From: Mesobacillus campisalis
GTDB lineage: Bacteria; Bacillota; Bacilli; Bacillales; Cytobacillaceae
Reading direction: 5' to 3'
DNA length: 64,000 nucleotides
Assembly: GCF_000986785.1 (NCBI RefSeq)
Contig: NZ_LAYY01000017.1
Span: 1 to 64,000, forward strand
Shown here in pieces: positions 51,805 through 60,042 of the stretch. Both the position numbers and the translations under genes were made by a program. Under the pieces are notes generated by a model that ran no database searches, had not been told where the DNA came from, and worked only from the letters and a program-made list of their open reading frames with translations. Every line of letters begins with the position of its first letter. Within the stretch, counting starts at the first letter, position 1.

Positions 51805-53070
51805 ATGAAAACAACCAAGAACAGGTGGCTGATTGCCGCCTCGGCGGTAGGGATTCACATCTCGATCGGCTCCGTATACGCGTGGAGCAACTTTACGAAT
51901 CCTTTAATTGAGGAATTCGGCTGGTCATCTCAGCAAGTACAATTGACATTCAGCATTGCGATTTTATTTTTAGGATTGTCTGCAGCCTTCCTTGGCCATT
52001 TTGTCGAAAAATATGGACCAAGAAAAGCCGGGTTGCTGGCAGCAGGCTTTTTCGGAGCAGGAATCATTGGCTCTGGAGTGGCCGTTAATCTTGGATCACT
52101 GCCTTTATTGTATGCAACCTATGGAGTGCTTGGCGGAATTGGATTAGGTGTCGGCTATATCGCACCCGTATCCACTTTGGTGAAATGGTTTCCGGACCGC
52201 CGCGGACTGGCAACAGGCCTAGCGATCATGGGCTTTGGTTTTGCAGCAGCAGTGGCAAGCCCGATTATGGATACACTGATTAAATCTGTGGGCACGGCAA
52301 ATACTTTTTATATACTGGGTATTTCCTACCTAATCATCATGACCTTATCATCCCTTTATTTGGAAAGGCCGCCAGCTGGATGGATGCCTGAAGGATTTAA
52401 AGAGAAAGTGCAGTCAGGAAAGACAAAGTTCAAGGAAGACCTTGCTCAGCTAACAGCCAATGAAGCAGTGAAAACAAAGCGCTTCTACTACCTGTGGGTA
52501 ATGCTTTTCATAAACATTACTTGCGGAATCGCGATTCTGTCGGCAGCAAAGCCGCTTGCGGAAGAAAGTATTGGTCTTACAACAGCCGAAGCAGCCGCAC
52601 TTGTTGGTGTACTGGGCCTGTTTAACGGTTTTGGGCGACTGGGATGGGCGACGATTTCCGATTACATCGGCCGGCCAAATACCTACACCATTTTCTTTGC
52701 TTCGCAAATTGTCCTGTTCATGCTTCTGCCGCAAACGACATCCGCCATCCTTTTCCAGGTGATGCTGGCAATCATTTACACCATGTATGGCGGCGGGTTC
52801 GCAGCGATTCCGGCATTTATCGGTGATGTCTTCGGAACAAAACAGCTAGGTGCAATTCATGGCTACATCCTGACAGCCTGGGCGGCTGCAGGTTTGGCTG
52901 GTCCAATGTTTGCAGCATGGATCAAAGATACAACAGGCAGCTATGCGGGAAGTCTTTCTTTCTTCTCGGGAATGTTTGTGCTCGCCTTAATCGTTTCCCT
53001 GCTTGTCCGCGTCGATATCAGCCGATTGCGTAAACGGAATGAAGCGAAGCCATCCAATCTGGCAAGCTAA
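51805..53070 (+). CDS. OFA-family MFS transporter (oxalate/formate antiporter type)
   Basis: 421 aa with twelve helices. HISIGSVYAWSNFTNPL in TM1 and GVGYIAPVSTLVKWFPDRRGLATGLAIMG-type sequence in TM4-5 (about 118-146) follow the oxalate:formate antiporter family; the MFS motif between TM2 and TM3 is FVEKYGPRKAG. AAGGGGGAAG precedes ATG. The gene stands next to fdhD, moaA and an FdhF-type oxidoreductase, so a formate-related anion is the best guess. It sits behind the RNA motif/attenuator. Confidence 0.9.
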   Translation: MKTTKNRWLIAASAVGIHISIGSVYAWSNFTNPLIEEFGWSSQQVQLTFSIAILFLGLSAAFLGHFVEKYGPRKAGLLAAGFFGAGIIGSGVAVNLGSLPLLYATYGVLGGIGLGVGYIAPVSTLVKWFPDRRGLATGLAIMGFGFAAAVASPIMDTLIKSVGTANTFYILGISYLIIMTLSSLYLERPPAGWMPEGFKEKVQSGKTKFKEDLAQLTANEAVKTKRFYYLWVMLFINITCGIAILSAAKPLAEESIGLTTAEAAALVGVLGLFNGFGRLGWATISDYIGRPNTYTIFFASQIVLFMLLPQTTSAILFQVMLAIIYTMYGGGFAAIPAFIGDVFGTKQLGAIHGYILTAWAAAGLAGPMFAAWIKDTTGSYAGSLSFFSGMFVLALIVSLLVRVDISRLRKRNEAKPSNLAS

Positions 53071-53073
53071 TTT

Positions 53074-53103
53074 TTCACGCTTCAATCGTTCGTATGGTAC
53101 AAT
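53074..53103 (+). promoter_or_regulatory. promoter of the DUF2294 gene
   Basis: TACAAT at 53098-53103 with TG two bases before it (extended -10), and a weak -35 TTCACG near 53074. It begins directly after the transporter stop. Confidence 0.5.
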
Positions 53104-53140
53104 ACCTATCATGTAAGACCGCTTGAAATGGGAGGATATT

Positions 53141-53500
53141 GTGAATAAATACGAAGCTGAATTCAGCAATATAGTCCGTTCATTCCGTAAGAAGCATATG
53201 GGGAAAGGACCAAGCAAGATTACCACCACTTTTTGTAAGAATTGGGCCATTTGTGAGATGGAGGGGAACCTCTCTCCAGTCGAAAAATTCATGGCTTCTG
53301 CAAGCGAAGGCAAGCAGGCGCTTAGGGCAGCCAGGACCGAAATGGTAAAAGAAATGTACCGCAGGAATCCTCCAAAAGAAATGGAAGAATTCCTGGGGTG
53401 CAAATTTAAAGAGTTATTTGTCGATATTGATATTGACCGCGATTTTGGAATGTCAATCTTCGTTTTTGACGAAGACATTCAGGCAAAATTTAATCTTTAG
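53141..53500 (+). CDS. DUF2294 protein
   Basis: 119 aa from GTG with GGGAGGA upstream; the frame extends a few codons earlier without a site. Pattern: MGKGPSKI (about 21-28), then GNLSPVEKFM (about 46-55) and DIDRDFGMSIFVFDED at the C-terminus, as in DUF2294/YbcI-like proteins. Its place between the OFA transporter and the FdhF-type gene suggests a link with formate metabolism. A two-part paralogue is at 3282. Molecular role unknown to me. Confidence 0.85.
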   Translation: MNKYEAEFSNIVRSFRKKHMGKGPSKITTTFCKNWAICEMEGNLSPVEKFMASASEGKQALRAARTEMVKEMYRRNPPKEMEEFLGCKFKELFVDIDIDRDFGMSIFVFDEDIQAKFNL

Positions 53501-53509
53501 GTATGGCAC

Positions 53510-53537
53510 TTGGTAGCGAACCTGCAAAAGACTAACC
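53510..53537 (+). promoter_or_regulatory. candidate regulatory RNA motif, copy B
   Basis: TTGGT (53510-53514) pairs with ACTAA (53531-53535) enclosing AGCGAACCTGCAAAAG. Compared with copy A the stem keeps pairing while a base changes (U-A against U-G type), and the loop AGCGAA-CCTGC is kept. The 3' ACTAACC enters the following terminator. It begins ten bases after the DUF2294 stop and about 205 bases before the FdhF-type gene. Confidence 0.6.
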
Positions 53538-53592
53538 ACCGTATGAATCCATCAGCAAGCAGTGATGCATTGGATTTCGCGGTGGTTTTTTC
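53534..53592 (+). terminator. leader terminator before the FdhF-type gene
   Basis: AACCACCG and CGGTGGTT form the base, AATCCA/TGGATT an inner stem, followed by six T. About 150 bases separate it from the FdhF-type start; it may act as attenuator or as terminator of the DUF2294 gene. Confidence 0.85.
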
Positions 53593-53742
53593 GTTTCACG
53601 GGCACAGCCTTCTTTCATTCAACCGTAAAGTTACTATATCTATCGTAATTAAAATTAATACAGTAATTATTACTATGGAAAAACAGAAAAAGGGATTTTT
53701 CTATTATATAACCTGCTAAAACTGTATCAGGAGGGTTTCAGA

Positions 53743-56103
53743 ATGGGAAAAACAAAACATCCAGGTCCTCAGAAGAAAGCGGCGATGCCTTCACCAAAGC
53801 ATTGGGTAAGCCCCATTCCTTTTGGACTGACAAAAATCAAGCCGAAGCATATTCGGGACACGATGAAAATTGCCTGGGACAACCGTGACAACCTCGGCTA
53901 TGCAGCCAACATCATTACTAAGGGTGTTTGCGACGGCTGTGCACTCGGTGTTTCGGGTCTATACGACCAAACGCTGACAGGCCCGCATGTATGTACAACT
54001 AGATTGAATGTACTTCGCCTGAACACAGCGGGCTCCATCAAACCGGAAATCCTTCATGCGGATATCGATGAGCTTCGCAAGTATGACAGCACCGAACTTC
54101 GCAAACTTGGACGCATCCCGTATCCAATGATCCGCAGGAAAGGCGAGCGCAAGTTTTCCCGTATCACTTGGGATGAAGCGATGGACATGATTGCGAATAA
54201 AATGAAGAAACTCGATCCTAAGCAGTATGCCTTTTACCTGACAAGCCGCGGGATCACCAATGAATCCTATTATGTAGCAGGCAAGGTATCTCGCTTCCTG
54301 GGAACAAACAATATTGACAATGCGAGCCGGATTTGCCATTCACCATCCAAGACAGCCCTGAAGCGTTCAATCGGAGTTGGCGCATCAACTGCTAACTACC
54401 TTGACTGGATTGGTACAGATGTCCTGCTGTTCTGGGGAAGTGTCGCCTCCAACGCATCTCCTGTTTCTTCAAAATACATGCTTGAAGCAAAGAAAAAGGG
54501 AACAAAAATCATTGTCGTCAATCCTTATAAAGAACCGGCAATGGATAAATACTGGATCCCATCCAATCCGGAGTCTGCTTTGTTTGGCACAAAGCTTGCC
54601 GATGATTTCTATCAGGTGAATATTGGCGGCGACATCGCTTTTATGCACGGAATCATGAAACACTGGTTTGACATGGAAGAGAAGCAGTACGGTTCAGCGA
54701 TCAACCACCAGTTTGTCAATGAGCATGTGAATGGATATGAAGAACTGAAAGCAAATGTCCAGGCGCAGTCGTGGGAAGAAATTATTAAATCTTCCGGGAT
54801 TACGAAAGAGCGGATCATCGAGCTGGCTGAAATATTGGCGAACAGCAAAAATGCTGTTTACGCATGGGCGCTAGGTCTTACGATGCATTCATTTGCTACA
54901 GACAATATCTCCCAGGTAGCGAACCTTGCGCTGCTTCGCGGACATCTTGGCCGCAAGCATGTAGGTCTGATGCCATTCCGCGGCCACTCCTCCGTCCAGG
55001 GAAGCGGAGAAATGGGAGCAGACCCATTCGTTCTTCCTGGCGGCGACTTCTATGGTGAAAACATGGAACGAATTGAAAAGCTATGGGGCTTTGAACTGGC
55101 GAAATGGCAGGGAGACATTGTCGGCGTGACACTTGAAAACATCCTTTTGCCAGAAGATCATGAACGAAAGATTAAATTGTATTATATGTCTGGCGGCAAT
55201 TTCCTTGAGACTATGCCAGATCCGAATTTTATTGAAAAGGCACTTTCCGAACTCGAAATCCGTGTTCACCAGGATATCATCCTGAATACATCAACGCTTG
55301 TGGATGCAAAAGAAGCGGTGATCGTGCTTCCAGCCAAAACCCGGTATGAGCAGGAAGACGGCGGAACATCCACTTCTACTGAGCGGATGGTATACTTTAG
55401 CCCTGAAATTGAAGGCAATAAAAACGCTATTGAAGAAGCACGTGCTGAGTGGAAGATATATATCGACCTCGCCAAGCGCGTAAAACCGGAGACAGCCCAT
55501 TTGGTTGAATTTAGTTCCGGCCAGGAAATCCGCGATGAGATAGCGAAAGCAAACCCAAGCTATGACGGTATCCAGCACTTGAAAAAAGCCGGTGATGTCT
55601 TCCAGTGGGGCGGAGCGTGGCTTTGTGAAGATGGTATCTGTCCTACAGCAGACGGAAAAGGAAACCTGGTCCCTGTCGAGATTCCGGAACTTGGCAAAAA
55701 GGAAGGCCAATTCATTGTTACTTCCCGCCGCGGCAAGCAATTTAACTCGATGGTGTACAGTGAAGTGGACCCATTGAACGGCGCCGGACGATACGATGTG
55801 CTTATGAATGCCGAAGACGCCCATGACCTGAGCATTGCGGAAGGAGAAGGCATCGTGCTGCATAATGGTTTTGGCGTATTCCAGGGACGTGCGAAGTTCG
55901 TTGAAATTGCCCGCGGAAACGTGGAAGTCCATTTCCCTGAAGGAAACTTCCTGCTGCCAAGAGGACGTTACGAGAAATTCGCCGGAATCCCGGACTACAA
56001 CATCACGGTTACGCTTGAAAAAGCAGATCGCTACAGCGCCCGTAAAGATGTTCAATATCAGGAAAAGCGCATCGAAGAGGACGAAATCGATGCGCCAGCA
56101 TAA
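53743..56103 (+). CDS. FdhF/YdeP-type molybdopterin oxidoreductase
   Basis: 786 aa molybdopterin enzyme of the FdhF/YdeP alpha-subunit group. The N-terminal iron-sulfur region shows only CDGC (C63, C66) and C84, fewer than the four cysteines of FdhF. RICHSPSKTALKRSIG places Cys198 where FdhF has selenocysteine. VVNPYKEP, RGHSSVQGSGEMG and the C-terminal dinucleotide-binding domain (about 650-770) bind bis-MGD. It lacks the ferredoxin-like extension of the 980-aa Bacillus formate dehydrogenases. Formate is a likely but unproven substrate. CAGGAGGG precedes ATG. Confidence 0.9.
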   Translation: MGKTKHPGPQKKAAMPSPKHWVSPIPFGLTKIKPKHIRDTMKIAWDNRDNLGYAANIITKGVCDGCALGVSGLYDQTLTGPHVCTTRLNVLRLNTAGSIKPEILHADIDELRKYDSTELRKLGRIPYPMIRRKGERKFSRITWDEAMDMIANKMKKLDPKQYAFYLTSRGITNESYYVAGKVSRFLGTNNIDNASRICHSPSKTALKRSIGVGASTANYLDWIGTDVLLFWGSVASNASPVSSKYMLEAKKKGTKIIVVNPYKEPAMDKYWIPSNPESALFGTKLADDFYQVNIGGDIAFMHGIMKHWFDMEEKQYGSAINHQFVNEHVNGYEELKANVQAQSWEEIIKSSGITKERIIELAEILANSKNAVYAWALGLTMHSFATDNISQVANLALLRGHLGRKHVGLMPFRGHSSVQGSGEMGADPFVLPGGDFYGENMERIEKLWGFELAKWQGDIVGVTLENILLPEDHERKIKLYYMSGGNFLETMPDPNFIEKALSELEIRVHQDIILNTSTLVDAKEAVIVLPAKTRYEQEDGGTSTSTERMVYFSPEIEGNKNAIEEARAEWKIYIDLAKRVKPETAHLVEFSSGQEIRDEIAKANPSYDGIQHLKKAGDVFQWGGAWLCEDGICPTADGKGNLVPVEIPELGKKEGQFIVTSRRGKQFNSMVYSEVDPLNGAGRYDVLMNAEDAHDLSIAEGEGIVLHNGFGVFQGRAKFVEIARGNVEVHFPEGNFLLPRGRYEKFAGIPDYNITVTLEKADRYSARKDVQYQEKRIEEDEIDAPA

Positions 56104-56137
56104 AAAGAGGCTTGCAGACTTGGTCTGCAAGCTTTTT
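56104..56137 (+). terminator. terminator of the FdhF-type gene
   Basis: GCTTGCAGAC and GTCTGCAAGC pair perfectly around TTG, with A run before and T run after. Confidence 0.93.
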
Positions 56138-56163
56138 ATATCGGGTGGGAATATTTGGTAGGT

Positions 56164-56440
56164 CTCCTTGGAGCCCGCGAAATGGATACAAAGGATGAAG
56201 TGGTCGCCAATCAGTCCTCTTGGTGCCCGTCGAGAGGGAAAAATGGGTGAAGCGGTCGCCAATCAGTCCTCTTGGTGCCCGTCGAGAGGAAAAAATGGTG
56301 GAAGCGGTCACCAATCAGTCCTCTTGGTGCCCGTAGAGAGGGGGAAAATGGTTGGAGCGGTCGCCAATCAGTCCTCTTGAAGCCCACTAAGGAGATACAA
56401 TGGTTGAAGCGGTCACCAATAACTCCTCTTGGGTCCGAGA
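56164..56440. repeat. tandem repeat array, 52-53 bp period, five units
   Basis: Units begin with CTCTTGG (or CTCCTTGG) at 56164, 56217, 56269, 56321, 56374 and a partial one at 56426. Each holds GTGCCCGT, an A/G-rich stretch, GAAGCGGTC and (G/A)CCAATCAGTC. The middle units are almost identical. The array fills the 385-base gap between the FdhF-type and cydB genes. Confidence 0.93.
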
Positions 56441-56465
56441 AGCGACAATCAAACCCACCACATTA

Positions 56466-56490
56466 AAAAGGAGGCTGGTCATCCAGCCTC
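56466..56490 (-). terminator. terminator of cydAB
   Basis: GAGGCTGG and CCAGCCTC pair around TCAT, with TTTTT on the minus strand. The stem touches the cydB stop codon. Confidence 0.8.
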
Positions 56491-57523
56491 ATCCTTTCTG
56501 CCGCAAGTACTTTTTATCATGCATAAACAAGCTCCAGAAATAAATGAATCCGGGAAAAAGAATGGCGAACCCGACAATATAGGTAATAAAGACGGCTCTG
56601 AACGAGTTGGGGTCCGTAAATGCGGATTCTATGGTTACGTCAGGATAAATGATGTAAGGCAAATGAGCCTTTCCATAAACATAGCTCGCAATAAAATATT
56701 GAATGGTCACCGCAATCACCGAAAGCCTTGGCATTCCCTGAATCCTTTTATCAAAAAAGTTGGTCACAAACAATCCAAGGCCGCTAATCAAAAAGAAGCC
56801 AAGCGAGATGAGCAGGAGCGGAAGGTCATCCATCATCCTGGTATATATCCAGTTTGCTTCCCGTTCCAATGTAAGCATGATGCAAAAAGCCATCAGCAAG
56901 GAGATCGGGCCCGAGATTTTGGCATCGCGCAGGTATACATAATAAGCATCCATCTCATCGGAAACCTTTGAGTAGTCAGCCAGCAATAGCGAAGACAGAA
57001 AAAGCGTGCTGCTGATGGCAAAACCTATAAAAGCATAGACATTCTCGCTTGTGAAGAGCCGGGCGAGGTTTAGTTGGGTTAAGCCTTCGCCGTATTCTAC
57101 AAATCCTCCGTGTGTGATTGGAAGCACACTGATCAGCAGGCCTGGAATGAGGATACCTGCAATTCCCGAGATATAGGTGAGAGGTTTTTTATATTCGGTG
57201 GCGATATTGGAAAAAACCAGGAACGCACTGCGCAATGCAAGGAGGAGCAAAATCATGCTCCCGGGAACCAGCAGGATGGTTCCCAGTGTATAGGCCGCTG
57301 TCGGAAACAAGCTGTATACGGCAACAACAAGAGCCACAATAAATGTATTGGTTACTTCCCATGTAGGTGACAAATACCGGTTTGCAATATCCGTTGCTCT
57401 CGTTTTTTGCCGGTTAAAATAGATCATCGACCAAAAGCCTGCACCAAAATCCATCGTGGCCATAACGGCATAAATAAAAACAAATCCCCAAAGTACCGTA
57501 ATCGCAATCAATGCATCTGTCAT
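56489..57523 (-). CDS. cydB: cytochrome bd oxidase subunit II
   Basis: 344 aa with about nine helices. It forms the quinol oxidase bd with CydA, working at low oxygen. FVFIYAVMATMDFGAGFW near the N-terminus, and conserved LSPTWEVTNTF. ATG at 57523 is eight bases from GGGGG; the TTG two codons earlier is too close to it. It lies 12 bases after the cydA stop. Confidence 0.94.
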   Translation of the reverse strand: MTDALIAITVLWGFVFIYAVMATMDFGAGFWSMIYFNRQKTRATDIANRYLSPTWEVTNTFIVALVVAVYSLFPTAAYTLGTILLVPGSMILLLLALRSAFLVFSNIATEYKKPLTYISGIAGILIPGLLISVLPITHGGFVEYGEGLTQLNLARLFTSENVYAFIGFAISSTLFLSSLLLADYSKVSDEMDAYYVYLRDAKISGPISLLMAFCIMLTLEREANWIYTRMMDDLPLLLISLGFFLISGLGLFVTNFFDKRIQGMPRLSVIAVTIQYFIASYVYGKAHLPYIIYPDVTIESAFTDPNSFRAVFITYIVGFAILFPGFIYFWSLFMHDKKYLRQKG

Positions 57524-57535
57524 TGGCAAGGCCCC

Positions 57536-58897
57536 CTATGAATTCGAACTAAATAGCTGTACGTTCTTCCTTTCGGCACGCTGGAGGTCGTCCAGCACCG
57601 TATTCTTCCTGAAATAGTATAGCAGGACGAAAACAACAGCGATGCCCAAAATGATGTACACGCCCAGGAACAGGATGAAGAGTACACCAAGATTTGTAGC
57701 AGTGGTTGCCGACTCCGCTGTGGACAAAATCCGGTAGATTACCCATGGCTGCCGCCCGGTGCAGGCAAAGATCCAGCCAAATTCTATTGCGGCGACAGCC
57801 AATGGACCTGAGGCCACCATCGTCCACAAAAACCATTTTGGGAACCTGTCCTTTTTAAAAAACTTCTTCCATAATAGACCGAAAATCGCAATCAAAATCA
57901 GCAATGAGCCGATGCCCACCATGGCATTAAAAAGAGTATGGATGAATAAGGGGGGCCAAAGTTCCTCCGGAAAGTCGTTCAACCCGACAACGACCGTATC
58001 GAAGCTGTTTCCTGCAAGGAAGCTAAGGGCCCACGGAATTTCAATGCCCCATTTAACTGTTTGGGTTTCACGATCGGTAAAGCCCCCAATGGCCAGAGGC
58101 GCATGGGATTGGGTCTCGAACAAGCCTTCGGCAGCAGCCAGTTTTTCAGGCTGGTATTCATGAAGGTATTGGGCTGCCTCATGGCCGTTAATGGCTGTTC
58201 CGAATGCTGCGAGTCCGCCAACAACAAGGGAAATCATCAACGCCTTTTGATGGAAACGGTACAGCCTTGAGCCGAAATCATTTTTAAGCATTTTAAAGGC
58301 AGAAACAGAGGCCACCACAAAAGCTCCCACCACATAAGCAGAAACAGCGACATGAGTGGCGGTCACAAGAAAGCTTGGATTGAAAAAGGCAGCCCAGGGA
58401 TCGATGTCCAGGTATTGCCCGTTTTCATAGCGGAATCCTCTCGGAGTACCCTGAAAGGCGTGCACATTGGTAATCAGCACCGCCGAGGCAAGTGCACCCA
58501 GAGCCACGAGAATCAGGCTGGCAATCCTCATCCACGGAGCAATCCGTTCAGCGGCATAAACATAAATAGACATGAACAAGGCTTCAATGAAGAAAGCATA
58601 GATTTCAATCTGGAAGGGCAGGGGCATCACCCTGCCGATCACTTCCATAAACCCCGGCCATAAAAGCGACAGCTGAGTTCCTGCAATCGTACCTGTCGGA
58701 ATTCCGACACCAAGCAAAACGGCAAAGGCTTTCGTCCACCGCTTAGCCATCACTACATATTCAAGGTCCTTTGTTTTTTGGTAGAGGAGCTCGGCCGTTA
58801 AAATCATCATCGGCAGCCCCACGCCAATGGTAGCAAAGATAATATGAAAAGCCATGGTTGTTCCAAACAAGGAACGGGCTATCAGAATATCATTCAT
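57536..58897 (-). CDS. cydA: cytochrome bd oxidase subunit I
   Basis: 453 aa with nine helices. Haem ligands are His in TMAFHIIFA (about 19), His in ATHVAVSAY (about 185) and a Met near 325-393; the Q-loop is short, as in Bacillus. Oxidises menaquinol and reduces O2. ATG follows AAAGGAAG. First gene of cydAB; cydCD is not in the window. Confidence 0.95.
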   Translation of the reverse strand: MNDILIARSLFGTTMAFHIIFATIGVGLPMMILTAELLYQKTKDLEYVVMAKRWTKAFAVLLGVGIPTGTIAGTQLSLLWPGFMEVIGRVMPLPFQIEIYAFFIEALFMSIYVYAAERIAPWMRIASLILVALGALASAVLITNVHAFQGTPRGFRYENGQYLDIDPWAAFFNPSFLVTATHVAVSAYVVGAFVVASVSAFKMLKNDFGSRLYRFHQKALMISLVVGGLAAFGTAINGHEAAQYLHEYQPEKLAAAEGLFETQSHAPLAIGGFTDRETQTVKWGIEIPWALSFLAGNSFDTVVVGLNDFPEELWPPLFIHTLFNAMVGIGSLLILIAIFGLLWKKFFKKDRFPKWFLWTMVASGPLAVAAIEFGWIFACTGRQPWVIYRILSTAESATTATNLGVLFILFLGVYIILGIAVVFVLLYYFRKNTVLDDLQRAERKNVQLFSSNS

Positions 58898-58998
58898 GTA
58901 TAGGTTCTTCCTTTCCCGGAGTTTTCTTGTCTTACATATAATTTCCAAGCACTCCAGGAATATGTAACCTTTCTACATAAGGGTGAGGAAGGATTTAT

Positions 58999-59035
58999 AT
59001 ATCATGAGGAAGAATATCATGAGGATAAGTATCAT
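58999..59035. repeat. 15-bp direct repeats in the cydA/hydrolase divergent region
   Basis: ATATCATGAGGA at 58999 and again at 59014, with a third partial copy GTATCAT at 59029. The 15-base period puts the sites about 1.5 helical turns apart. They end just before the hydrolase ribosome site. A regulator site for the cydA or hydrolase gene is possible. Confidence 0.5.
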
Positions 59036-59055
59036 TTGTGTAAAGGAAGATATTG

Positions 59056-59961
59056 ATGACCAGAGATTTCCTAAAAGTCCAAGGCAAAGACGTACCAGGG
59101 AATATGCAGGCTTACCTTCAGTACTACAACTTGAACTGCAGCGGGGTGGAGCATTCTCATGAGTTTTTCCGCAGCAGGAGCAATGAAGAAATATTCATCC
59201 AGAGTTTTACCCCTGCAGCGCCTAGAGGAGTATGCTATGTTTTGCATGGGTACTTTGACCATTCCGGCTCCATGAGCCAGTTAATCCGGCATTTAACTTC
59301 GCTTCAATTCCAGGTTGTCGCTTATGATTTGCAGGGGCATGGCTTATCAACAGGGGATAGGGGAGCCATCAGGACCTTTGATGACTATGTGGATTTATTC
59401 AAGGAAATTATGGAGAGATACAGGAAGAAAGCGGACCAGTACTCCGTTGCCATTGCCCATAGCACAGGAGGAGCCATTCTGATGGATTATCTGCTGCGTT
59501 ATGGAGGCATGATCGAAACAGCCGTATTGGTCAGTCCGCTTGTCCGTTCGCATAATTGGCATATGTCAAGGGCGGGTCTAATCCTGATGAAAAGAAGGGT
59601 TACCATGCTGCCGCGAGTATATAAACGGAATTCCTCCAACCTCCACTATTTGAAGCAGGTAAAGGAAGATCCGCTTCAGAACGGAAGGATACCGGTGGGG
59701 TGGTTCCAAGCGCTCGTAAATTGGCAGAATGTGCTGGAAAACTATCCTGATTCCGATAAAAAGATCCTGGTTATCCAGGGTGATAAGGATAAAACAGTGG
59801 ACTGGAAATACAACCTTGCATTTATAAAACGGAAATTTCCAAATTGTGAAATGCGGATTGTAAGAGGAGGCAATCACCAACTGCTAAATGAGCGTGAGGA
59901 TTTTTTGAAACAAACTTTTAACTGCCTTGACTCGTTTATCATCCAGGGAAATGGGGATTAA
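59056..59961 (+). CDS. alpha/beta hydrolase (monoacylglycerol lipase-like)
   Basis: 301 aa serine hydrolase. Oxyanion region VLHGYFDHSGS (about 63-73), nucleophile elbow IAHSTGGA (Ser about 136), Asp in IQGDKDKTV and His in RGGNHQLLN. Closest to monoacylglycerol lipase/lysophospholipase L2-like proteins; it should hydrolyse lipid esters. ATG at 59056 has AAAGGAAGATATTG upstream; a TTG one codon earlier overlaps. Single gene. Confidence 0.88.
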   Translation: MTRDFLKVQGKDVPGNMQAYLQYYNLNCSGVEHSHEFFRSRSNEEIFIQSFTPAAPRGVCYVLHGYFDHSGSMSQLIRHLTSLQFQVVAYDLQGHGLSTGDRGAIRTFDDYVDLFKEIMERYRKKADQYSVAIAHSTGGAILMDYLLRYGGMIETAVLVSPLVRSHNWHMSRAGLILMKRRVTMLPRVYKRNSSNLHYLKQVKEDPLQNGRIPVGWFQALVNWQNVLENYPDSDKKILVIQGDKDKTVDWKYNLAFIKRKFPNCEMRIVRGGNHQLLNEREDFLKQTFNCLDSFIIQGNGD

Positions 59962-59992
59962 AACAAGATCTTGACAGATCCCGAAACAAAGA

Positions 59993-60036
59993 AAACCGGC
60001 AGCCGGCATGTCAAATGCTTTTCCGGCAGCCGGTTT
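59993..60036. terminator. shared terminator of hydrolase and B12/STAS operon
   Basis: AAACCGGCAGCCGG and CCGGCAGCCGGTTT pair (13 of 14) around 16 bases. Convergent transcripts meet here. Confidence 0.88.
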
Positions 60037-60042
60037 AAAAAC

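Noticed and set aside
54334-54342. Selenocysteine in the FdhF-type enzyme
   Set aside because: The codon at the FdhF selenocysteine position is TGC (Cys198), not TGA.
56164-56440. CRISPR array
   Set aside because: There are no unique spacers between identical repeats; whole 52-bp units repeat with scattered changes, and no cas gene is near.
56168-56466. Overlapping frames over the second tandem array
   Set aside because: They arise from the repeat itself and lack ribosome sites.
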